Translations under genes and position numbers: made by a program
NCBI GenBank assembly: GCA_008638375.1
Contig: CM018035.1
Coordinates: 35,064,824 to 35,128,823 of the forward strand
Length of the DNA: 64,000 bases
Origin: Nyssa sinensis
Taxonomy: Eukaryota; Streptophyta; Magnoliopsida; Cornales; Nyssaceae
Reading direction: 5' to 3'
In this document: positions 25,220 through 35,560 of the stretch, piece after piece
Numbering within the stretch: the first letter of the stretch is position 1
How the letters are laid out: every line of letters starts with the position of its first letter
The notes under the pieces: generated by a model
The model's input: the letters and a program-made list of their open reading frames with translations, nothing else
What the model was told of the DNA's origin: nothing
Database searches by the model: none

Positions 25220-25600
25220 ATTTCATAGGGTCGATCTAATCTGTGTTCTGCTTGGCTATGTGGACTTCGTCATTGAGTTGGGGATAGCCCTAAAAGGTTA
25301 AGTATGAAGTCTCAAAATTTTTTACATCTATTTAGCTATTTAACTTTATCTGTGAAGTTGCACTATATGTGTCCATCGATTTTTGTTCACATATTTAGAA
25401 AACTCATTTGTTAAAACAGACTCCACCATTGGATCCAAAATGCTGAAAAATCTTTATGTAGGTTCTTTTGGATCTTGATTTGGTCATATGTCGCATTAAT
25501 TATGCTAAATAAAATTTCTAAGGGTGTAGACGTCGTTTTTACATTTGTTTAGGGGTAAAAAGGTCATTTTGACCATCTTTGGGGCAATTTCGTAGTTTAT
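25220..25600 (-). repeat. Degenerate ~140 bp repeats in L7
   Basis: Segments such as AGACTCCACCATTGGATCC and GGGGTAAAAAGGTCATTTTG are reverse-complement versions of the family repeat. Confidence 0.55.
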
Positions 25601-25755
25601 CAAAAATATGGCGCCTTAGTGTATTTAGTATACTCTTGAGGGCTTGAGTGTACATACAACAAGTTGGTTTCTTTGAAATTACTTTAGAATATATACATAT
25701 ATATATATATATTTATTTATTTATCTTAGTGGGTTTATGAGCACAACATCGGCTA

Positions 25756-25820
25756 TGGCTTAATGGCTCAACCCTTGGGTCTTTGGGCTTAGTTAGTGGT
25801 TTGGTCTTGGGTTCGATTCC
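25756..25820 (+). repeat. tRNA-like module in L7, best preserved
   Basis: TGGCTTAATGG (25756-25766) fits the A-box consensus and GGTTCGATTCC (25810-25820) matches the B-box consensus exactly, with the boxes 54 bp apart start to start, as in tRNA genes. The B box is flanked by CTTGG and CCAAG, a 5-bp T-arm-like stem. No matching acceptor stem was found. Confidence 0.7.
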
Positions 25821-26394
25821 CAAGTGCAACACGCGCCTTTATATATATATATATATATTTTGTTGAGTTCAGAACCAAACAGGAAATAAATCTATTAAAT
25901 CAGAGTAGGATATCCTTGGTTCGACAAAGCTCAAGAAATCAATTTACTACCCTTGTAACCAAACAACAGAAAATAGATTAAAAAAACTTTTCACTCTTCT
26001 TAAAACGACGCAATTTCATTAAAGCTCAACTGTCGCGTGGGCCGGGTCTGACCCAAACTCGGATCCAACCCAGCTGACCTAATACTGAACAGTTCCTTCT
26101 TCATCGCATTTTTGGCAACCTACTGGTCGTCTTCTCCGGTGCCGAAATATGGAAATTTTTTTAAGTTTTTAAACTATTTTTCTCACACTATTTTGATTGG
26201 TTTTTTATCCTAAATCTTCTTAAACTAAATTTTGAATTGTTTGAGGCTAATTTCCTTCCTTAAATCACCACAAACAACCCTAGAGGAAACCTAAGTCGTT
26301 ATTATTCCCCACTGTAATAAAATTTAGTGCAAAGGCCTAACTAAAGGCAAATAAAAAGAAAAGAAGGAAAATAGGCCAAAAGCGTTGGCCCAAA

Positions 26395-26458
26395 GTCTTG
26401 ATCCCAAGACCAAAAGAAGGGAGAGAACTTATACACAAAAATATAACCAACTTGGATA
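26395..26458 (-). repeat. tRNA-like module in L8, degraded
   Basis: Minus-strand TATCCAAGTTGG (26447-26458) and GGGATCAAGAC (26395-26405) occupy A- and B-box positions but differ from consensus more than the other copies. Confidence 0.45.
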
Positions 26459-26562
26459 CAGCACTTTTGTACTATATATCCCACTAGATATGTATATAAC
26501 CCATATAAAACCCCATTTCACCACCCTCACACCCAATCAAATTTCATGCAACACCTAAGCAA

Positions 26563-26594
<32 letters not shown>

Positions 26595-27989
26595 TATGTG
26601 TGTTGCGTGTGTGAAAGGTATACTTTAGAAAATTAGACCAAGATGGTTGGCTAGAGGGAGAGAGATGTAGAGAGAGAGAGAGAGAATTGTTGTCACGATC
26701 CGAAACCTACCCTATGCGGATCTTGTGTCGTAGGGCTGACCCTAAGGTCATCCCTACTTTTTTCATTCCTATATCATAGTACTAATATGCAATGTACTAA
26801 AAATTTAAAACAATAATCAGCAGAAGTCTTTTTAATACAATAATCAGCGGAAGTCTTTTCATGACAATAATCAATGGAAGTCTGTAATATATCATATGGT
26901 TATACAAGTGTCAATGTAAAACATAACCAGCACCCGTTGGTGGTGGATACATGGGAGAACTATGTTATAAACTAGTACATTTCCTCAAAATGTCCTCATA
27001 CGCTCTCAGACTCCTCTTGGGGTCTTGCAGCGTCACTACCTAAAAAAATGGTAAGTAATATGGAATGAGCTACGAAAGCTCAGCAAGTAAATTCCCATCT
27101 CTGACATTGGTATTGGTGATCATAAAAGAATATGAATCCATGCATAAAAATATGATAGTTAATCATAAGAAATGAGATGTTGTAATAGCCAATGAGAACA
27201 GTTGTCATAATGGCCAATGGACAGTGGGGTCATAATATACAATCAGGAGTAATGGATATAACATCAACATGAAACTCTCAATAATAATGTACTAACATGA
27301 ATGTACTGCCATAATAAATTGATCACAATTAATTCAATAAGGAATATTTTCTCAGTATAAGATAAATCATAGGAAATGGTGTCATTCAACAATCGTAATC
27401 ATATCAATCATATAAGAGATGCATTTACACTGTTTCAAGGTTCGGCACGCCTTCGGTCTTTTGGGGCCCGGTATACCCCCCAATGGAAACTCCAATCAAA
27501 CAAAACTCCAATGAATTGCCAAGTGTCCGTTCACGGACTTGACCAATAGTTCTCTAGTATATCAGAAAGCATCGGATGGATATTGTGACTGAGCACAAAT
27601 CTGACATTCATAACATAACATGATTATTCGTGATTCCATAAGAGTATAAAATGGAATATCATATATTCAGTAAGGGCATAATAGTAGGCCTTTCAAGGCA
27701 TGGTATAACATGATAATAATGATATAGCAGTCAATCAATGTCGACAAGATAAAATAATATCACATTGTGGAAAGCAATAATATCTGGTACGTTCAAGAGT
27801 ACAAGTTCGGCAGTAATAGAATAAACATGGCTTGGAAATACTACATGGAAGAGAATAGGTTTTACTTACCTTAAGACGCGTTCCTAGAATTAGTATCTTG
27901 TGATTTTTCCCTTGCTTATTGAGTTCCATATATATTAGTAAATACATCTCAGATTTAATGTTATTCATCAAATTTTATGCCTTGCTATT

Positions 27990-28260
27990 ATAAGTATCTC
28001 TTTTACCAATTTAAACTCTACTATTGCGTCCAGAATGCCGAAGAAAATCAATTTAGGGTTTCGCGGAATTCCATTTGGGTTCGGTACCATTAGGGGTATT
28101 TTTAGTCATTTAGCATTTCTACGAGTCTTTATTTTTCAGAGTACCGTCTCAAAAAATGGACCCCACCATTGGATCCGGAACGCCCGAGATAGTCAAAATA
28201 CACTATTTACTTATTTTAATCGGACTTCGCATTATTTTACTATTATCAAATTAATTAAAT
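27990..28260 (-). repeat. Degenerate ~140 bp repeats in L9
   Basis: Two diverged units, including CTACTATTGCGTCCAGAATG and CCCCACCATTGGATCCGGAA, in reverse-complement orientation. Confidence 0.55.
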
Positions 28261-28490
28261 TTATTTAATTAATTTAATATTATTTTTATATAATATATAT
28301 ATATATATATTCATTCACAATATTTCACACGGGCGTGCCTGTCACAGTGGTCACGCATGTGGCCTTAGGTTTATGTATGTGTGAATGGTTGAGTGTTCGA
28401 GTCTCTAAGGGCGCAACCCCTTTCTTTTTGACTTAATTCACTATAAAATAAATATATATACGCAACAGTATATGGCCACATGGGCCTTTG

Positions 28491-28552
28491 TGGCTTAGTG
28501 GCCCATGTACGCATGGTTTGGATCTTTTACTTGGTCTCTTATTTGAACCTAG
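28491..28552 (+). repeat. tRNA-like module in L9
   Basis: TGGCTTAGTGG (28491-28501) matches the A-box consensus exactly; the B-box position (28540-28552, ATTTGAACCTAGG) is decayed. As in L7 and L13, it lies between the degenerate repeats and the gene-like section rather than at the distal end. Confidence 0.5.
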
Positions 28553-28692
28553 GGGGCAGCAACCCCCGGTATTTTTTTTTTCTCTGATTTTTGAAACCAA
28601 ACAACGGTTACCCTTTAACCCAATATAGGATATCCTCTTTCCCCCTTAGTCTATTAACCTCTATTTCATATCCTTGCAACCAAATAGGCCAC

Positions 28693-28693
<1 letters not shown>

Positions 28694-28732
<39 letters not shown>
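28694..28732. repeat. AT microsatellite
   Basis: Near-uninterrupted AT dinucleotides. Similar shorter tracts occur at 26564-26597, 28298-28315, 29457-29473 and 29560-29585, all in L8/L9 sequence. Confidence 0.9.
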
Positions 28733-28734
<2 letters not shown>

Positions 28735-29807
28735 CAGAATAACTAAAACGACGTAGTATGAGTATATATAACAACCACACAACACCGTTTAGGACACCCT
28801 TCATCATCTTCTTCCCCGATTATCAAGCAACATAACAGTAGGGTTCCGTCGCCTTCTCCGGTGATGGCAACCCATTTCTGATCATTTTCCTACCAATTCC
28901 GATGCCATCCTCTTCCTCTCCTCTTCAAGATCATAACCCCATATTTTATTTTCCTCGAAACCTTTTCTAGCTCTACGAATATGGAGAATTAGTTGCTCCG
29001 ATGACACTCCAGCCAACTGAATCCTTCATTTTTTAGACACTTTTCCTACTGTTTTTCCCCAGTTTTCTCTTCTAATCAAGTTCTGCACTTAAGAGAATTA
29101 ATTCATTTTCATTTAATTCAACTTCATGCCCAAAAATCACAAAACCAAAGTATCCATGTGAACTTGTAACTCCCTTGTTCTATCTCATTTCTAAGTCTTT
29201 TTCATTGATTATTTTTGCATAAATTTCCAAATTTTATACTCTACAAGACCCAATGAACAAATCTACCATTCATACTTTAAAATCTTAAAAATAAAAACCA
29301 AGTGCTTACCTCCTTCTGAATTTCTCTAAGTGGCCGTACCTCCTCCTTCTTCCAATTTCTCTTTTTGGATCCTCAAAAATCCTTTTGTATCCTCCTAAAT
29401 TGTTCACAGCTCCTCTATTTGCCTCTTGCTTTCTGTTTTTCCCTCAACTTACACATATATATATATATATATACATGAACACATCAATCGCCTCTCATTC
29501 TTTCTCTCTCTCCTCATCCCTCAGCCTATTTCTTTGACTGCTCTGACACTTATATAGCATAATATATATATATATATATATATATCTACCCACTTGCATA
29601 TATGTTAACATGGTTGTCGGCAACCTTGCTGCCTCTCTCTCCAATACACACAAACACACACCTGACACACATAGTCACTTGCATGCACATGTCATGCTAC
29701 ACACTACCACACGAAATTCCCATATGCAGTCCCCTTTCACTTCCTTTGTATTTCCATTCAACACACAATACATATACATTATACAATACTAGACATATAT
29801 ATATATA

Positions 29808-30382
29808 TGATATACCAAAAAACGACAAACCAATCCTCAAGCGACACGTGTGTCAACAGATCAATTAGAAGTTCGGTCAGCATATCGAGCATTCAAAGTA
29901 GACCTACAAAACTTTAAGGGTCGAGCACAAGCTTACAAGAACAGAGCTACGGAGCCTACAGGTCCGAGCACAGACCTCCAGAGCACTCTCCGCTAATCAA
30001 AGCTCATCACCGCCTTAATATCCGCCGAGCAGGGAATAAGGAAACAGTCTTCCACAAGGAAACTGCCTCACATAGTTATCTCTATTTTTGATACAATGTC
30101 CAACATAAAAACTACTATATCCGATGATCAAATCCCTACTTTCATGGCTCCAAATCCTAATCAACTTAGGAAAGCCACCATCTATATATTAAACCGTAGA
30201 TGTACGCTTTATTTTCTATGCTCATTCTTTGGCTTACATTAGAGTCTTTTCAATTCAGTTTATTAAATTAAGCATCGGAGCGGCTACCGCTGGAGCCAAT
30301 CGGTGGTCCTCTGATCATCTTCTTGAGTGTTCTTCAGGTCGCAAACGGTCAAAGTCGGTTACAACCAAAAAGTGCAGCATCA
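29808..30382 (+). repeat. 5' LTR of G1
   Basis: Begins TGATATACCA and ends TGCAGCATCA. Closely similar to the 3' LTR, with shared landmarks AAACTTTAAGG, CCTACAGGT, CCGCCTTAATATCCGCCGAG and TATATATTAAACC, the last a plausible promoter TATA region. Differences are scattered single bases plus a few one-base indels. Confidence 0.95.
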
Positions 30383-30402
30383 GTTTGGCGCTGTCTGTGG
30401 GA
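30383..30402 (+). promoter_or_regulatory. Primer-binding-site region of G1
   Basis: GTTTGGCGCTGTCTGTGGGA directly follows the LTR. TTTGGCGC-(C/T)GTCTGTGGGAA is the usual sequence after the 5' LTR in Tat-type plant Gypsy elements and would pair with a tRNA 3' end; I do not name the tRNA. Confidence 0.75.
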
Positions 30403-31382
30403 ATCGACAACAATCTCCAAGTGCTTTACTTGTTTATAAACTTATTCTCCTTCTTACCGGAGAAATATGGCACCCAATCTCCGATCAAGAAAGAACGCTC
30501 AAGATACACAAAACCCTCAACGTCGGCCTCCTGCCAGATGAGGAAGAGGACAGACAGCTGATCCCGTGCGGCGGGAGCTTGAGTCAGTCAAGCGACATAA
30601 TCAGCTCATGCAAGAACAGCTTTCAGCCATATCTAGAACTTTGGCAATGCTTACACAAAATCAGGGGACTCAACCCCCTATTATCACTACGGAAGAAGGG
30701 CCCCATGAAGAGGCTCCCAACCGTTAGCCTGTACACCCCTAAGGAGCTACTCACATCGGTAGAGATCCTCAACCGTCGACGGCCGCAGGCTGGGGAACGC
30801 CAGCCTTTGTCCCAGATGTCCATTATTGGAGCACCACCAGGGCTCCAACTCCTAGGGCTTCACGAGAAAACCCAGCACCTCCGGAGGCCCAACCTCATGC
30901 GGTTCTAGTGTTCCCAGCTCAAGAGCATCAAAACCCTCTTCCATATGAGGGACATGTGTAACACCCCGATCCTGTATAATTAATAATTAAATATTAATTA
31001 TTAATTAATACCGGCTCAGAGAATAATCAAGGGAATTAACCCTAATCTCCCGACGGTCAAGATAGACCGATAAAACAATTAAAACATGTTCGAGAATAAG
31101 GTACAATACCCGAACCTAATTACCAATTAATTAGGTAAAATAATGTCAATTTAACATTAACGGAACCCGAATTAGTTAACTACGGAAATCCGAGATAAAT
31201 AATAAATGACACGGAACCTCTGAAACTGAAGATAACTGAAATATGAAACTCTCGGAACAAACCGCATCGAAAAAAGAGTTACGGAATGAAAGTTGTGTAG
31301 CAAACATTGAAACTGAATTAATGGGCAACCAAACAGGGCCTTAGCCCAAAATGTGGAAAAAATGGCCAAAATGGAGGCCAAG

Positions 31383-31445
31383 GGAATTGAACCCTTGACC
31401 TTTGAGTGGAAAGAAATTTTACCCAAAAACTTACCAGTTGGGCTA
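31383..31445 (-). repeat. tRNA-like module in L10
   Basis: On the minus strand TAGCCCAACTGG (31434-31445) and GGTTCAATTCC (31383-31393) stand at A- and B-box positions, 4-5 hundred bases from the TGTAACAC end. Confidence 0.65.
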
Positions 31446-33049
31446 CCCACACCTTTGTGCCTATATACACAACTTAATTGTATATATCTCTGAATTGCCC
31501 CAACTTGCCACCCAAATGGACCAATAGCAATCCATGCAAACCCCATATGATTAGTTTCCATCCCTTCATGTCAACCCCAATCAGTCACCCGAACCTGCAC
31601 ACATAGATATATACATAGATGTATATATGTATATATATATATATATATATATGCTCCTTGAAAAGCAAGAGGGTTTTGCATGTGGACATGAGTTCTCACA
31701 TAGATGCAAATTAGGCATGTTGAGAATGACTGTTGTGTGTGTGCTCGGGTAGGGGAGTCTAGAGAGAGAAACATGTGAGGCTTGTATGTATATACAAGCT
31801 TGTGTGTGTGCATGGTGTGTTTCATTAGAGACGCACCAAAGGGGATTGAGGACTCAGCAGCACACGACTGCACTGGGGCAACCTGGACCAAGCCATGAAC
31901 AGGCCTGAATCGAGCCAAGAGGAGAACTATCACTGTATGAAAGGTAACCCTTTAAAACTGAAAAATTTTCTGTTTAAATATTGACACTGTTTTGATAGTC
32001 TTAGACCATACAAACTGTGTAGATGAGTTACTGTGAGGCTTGGGATGATTATAGAACCACTGAGAGGGTCGAATAGGCATAGAAAACATAAAACCAAGAC
32101 CCAACCGCCATGGATAGAGCTTCCCTGTAGCAGGTCTGATTTGACCTCCATAAAACTGAATCTTGATGGTCTAAACATGAACTAGACCTTCCTAGGGTAC
32201 CAAAACCACGGATCCGCGACATAGAAACCTAGGTATAGACCCTCAAAACCGAAGCTACTACTTTCGGCCATGGAACCCAAATCCTGTAATCGGCTTCTAG
32301 ATTGAAATTTATAAACGGGCACTTGAAACCCATAAGACGTGGGTCACAACAAGCCAAATATCACCGGATTTGGTTGAGAAATGAGGGCATACGGTGGAGT
32401 TGCAGGTTGCATGATAATGGTGATGAATCGAGCACCATGCGCGGTTTCGAGCCACCAAGTGAATGTCAAATTATTGGCTTGGCATTCAAAAGAGTTTTGG
32501 AATGGAAAACAGTGAAGATCCATGCCCAAAAACTCACGAAATTGAGTTTAAAAAACCTGCAGCTTTACGGTTACTGTTCATCGCTCGTGGGGAAGACGAT
32601 GAACAGTGACGGACACGGGTCTTGGACCTGGATCGGGTTCGGGTCAAATCCGACCCACCCGCAAATCTGAATAACCCCAAACGGCAGCGTATTGTGGTGA
32701 TTAAATTGAAATCAGGCTTGTTTGGTTACGGGCTTAACAAATTGAAATTGATTTGGGGGCATAACCTAAATACCGATAGGGGCCAATTGGGGATAAGAGG
32801 GATATCATATCCCGGTTCTCTGAAGGTAACTAGACCGGATGGTTTAGGGAAATTTGGACCGGTTCACTTGGTGAACCCTAGAACCAAACGGTTCTGAAAC
32901 TATATTTTATTAAATTCTGTTTTGGCCCCACAGCTTTCTAAAATTTCACTTTAACCCCAACTGTTTTGTAATATTGTATTTTGGCCCAGATTTTTGAGAA
33001 ACTGTTTATTTAAGCCCTGCCAAATTAATTAAATAATAAAATTATTATT

Positions 33050-34110
33050 TTATTATTTTATTAAATAGGTAAAATTACAATTTTACCCCTGGACATTAAA
33101 TATGTCAAACGGAGTCCAAATAAATTAAATAAATAGTGTATTTTCACTATTTCAAGCATTCGGGACTCAATGGTACAGTCCGATTTTGGAAATACAGTCC
33201 CGAAAAATACAGACCCATAAGTGATAAATGACCGTACTGCCCCTGATGGTACCCAGACCTAAATAAAAATATCAGATAGCCTATTTTGACTACCTCGGGC
33301 ATTCTGAATTCAACGGTGAGGTCCGTTTAATGAACCGAGGTCCCGAAAAATACAGACACGTAGGTGTAAATGACCGAGTTGCCCTTAATGATACCCAGGG
33401 CCGATTAAACATAACAAACAGTCCAATTTCACTATGTTAGACGCTCTGGACCCAATGGTGAGGTCCATTTTATGAACTGACGTGCCGAAAAATACGACAC
33501 ATGAAATTACCAAATTACCCCTGATACCGTACGAGACCTAAACAAAGTCCAATTGGGACGAAACTGATACTGGTAGGAGCCCGGACACTGGTGAGACTGT
33601 ATACTTGATTAGATGACGAATCGGGGTCAGAATTACACAAAACGTAAAATGACCAAAATACCCCTGAGCACTGTAAGTGCAAAGTAGAGGTCGAATAAAG
33701 GTCGAACTGATCTGATAAATTATCATACGGATAATTATGAACACTGAAGGGCTAAATAAGACTCCGAGACAGTCAACGCGTAAAACGAGAAATGACCGAT
33801 GTGTCCCGACGATCTAAAGCAGATACCAAATGAAGTCCAAGGGACTTACAAATTTATACATGAGATATATGGGATATTCTGAGGACCATAACAGGGTCCG
33901 GGATAAGAATGAAAAAATTACCATTTTGCCCCTATGGTTAAAATGAGAACCTAACTGATACCGATTGGAGTCCAAAGGACGTAGAACTTTGTACTTAAGA
34001 TATAAAGACTATTCCGAAGACCACGACAGGGTTCGGGACAAGAATGGTAAAATTACCATTTTGCCCCTAAGGTTGAATGAGTGCTTGACTGATAACAATT
34101 GAAGTCTAAA
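33050..34110 (+). repeat. Degenerate ~140 bp repeat array in L10, longest
   Basis: Seven or so diverged units. Corresponding points fall near 33165, 33308 and 33449, a period of about 141-143 bp. Each unit has ACTCAATGGTGAGGTCC, CCCGAAAAATACAGACAC and AAATGACCAAATTGCCCC-like segments. Confidence 0.8.
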
Positions 34111-34759
34111 TGACTTAGGATATAATCCTAATAACTGCTAAGCCTAATTAAAGAATGAAATAGCCTCGGGTGAGACCCAATGGAAGGGCGATAGGCTACT
34201 AGGCTATCTTAGGTAATCCAATAGATACCTAAGATGACGAATGAGACCTGAATGGATGAGTTCTGATCTGTCTGTGATTGATGATTATTATTCAGGATAT
34301 ACATGGAGATGCTTGATGTACCTGGAGGTTATCGGATTATTTATGCAAGGAAATAAGCGTAAAGTTTGTGAGTAACTTCTGACACTGTTTTGATACTGTC
34401 CCTTGATTTACTGATCTGTTTTGAATGCAATTATTTAAGTGCAATTATTTAAATGCATGCTTTTCGTACTATATCACTTATGACATGGTTTTAATCCTTT
34501 TAAATAATTGACTATATTCCTGATCCCTGTGCTAGCATCCCGTACTGTTTTGCCCGTTTTGAACTGTTGAGATAAAATGGATATATTGAACCATTATTTC
34601 CAAAATGATTAAATAAACCATGTGATATAGGCAAAGAACAACATTTTGTTGTATCGTACCGCTTTGTATAGTATACTGTCTGAATGCTATATTGTTTAAA
34701 TGTATGTACTTAATGTACGCCCTTTGTACCACATTCCACGTGATGTGCTTGTGTCCTTC

Positions 34760-35560
34760 GAATTAGGAATTCTGTTCAGTTCGGTTATGTGTTGTCCGTT
34801 AATGATATGTCTGTCTCGATTGATATGTTCCGTCCGATTCTGACATGTTCCGTCCGTTAATGATGTTAAGTCCGCCTTGATTGATATATGGTCCAGTTCG
34901 GTTATGTGCTGTCCGTTAATGATATGTCTGCCTCGATTGATATGTTCCGTCCGGTTCTGACATGTTCCGTCCGTTAATGATGTTAAGTCCGCCTTGATTG
35001 ATATATGGTCCAGTTCCGTTGTGTACTGTCCGTTGATGATACGTCTGTCTTGATTGAAACATTGTTCAGTCTAGTTATGATTAGTTCCGACAGTGATGTG
35101 TCCCTGACTTGATTGTTATATTGTTTCTACCCAGTTCCGTTATGTTGTGTCCTGTTCATGATTTGCTTGTGTCTTGATTAGTGTATTGTTTTTGTTTAGT
35201 TCCGTTAAAATTTTATCCGTTCGCGATATGCCTTTGCTTGACTGATGTATTGTTTCCGTTTGATTCCGTTATATTCCGTCCGTTGATGATATGTCTGGCC
35301 TGATTGATAGATGGTCTAGTTCCGTTATGTTTCCGTCCTGTTATTGGTATGCCTTGTCTTGATTGATCTAGTTCAACTCCGCTATGTTCTAGCCATTGAT
35401 AATATGCCCCTGTCTTGACTGACTTATTGTTCCCACTCAGTCCCGATTGTGATTCGTTCCGTTAATGAAGAGTCTGTATCTTGATCGATATATTAGCAAT
35501 AGTTATTGTTCTGACCGATTGGTTATGTCATGTTCCGATCCGTTTGTATTGTTTGTTCGA
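34760..35560 (+). repeat. 59-bp minisatellite with 117-bp dimer in L10
   Basis: CAGTTCGGTTATGTG begins at 34777 and 34894 and a diverged copy at 35011, an exact 117-bp spacing. Each 117-bp unit holds two related halves of about 58-59 bp (CCGTTAATGATATGTCTG against CCGTTAATGATGTTAAGTC). Further diverged ~59-bp units continue to about 35560. Not seen in other L copies. Confidence 0.85.

Noticed and set aside
25756..25820. A genuine tRNA gene
   Set aside because: A and B boxes are good but no 7-bp acceptor stem or plausible anticodon arm could be drawn, and the same module recurs inside transposons.
30327..30908. 193-codon plus-strand ORF
   Set aside because: Out of frame with the Tat gag, which is read from 30467; the long frame starts in the LTR and has no domain similarity.
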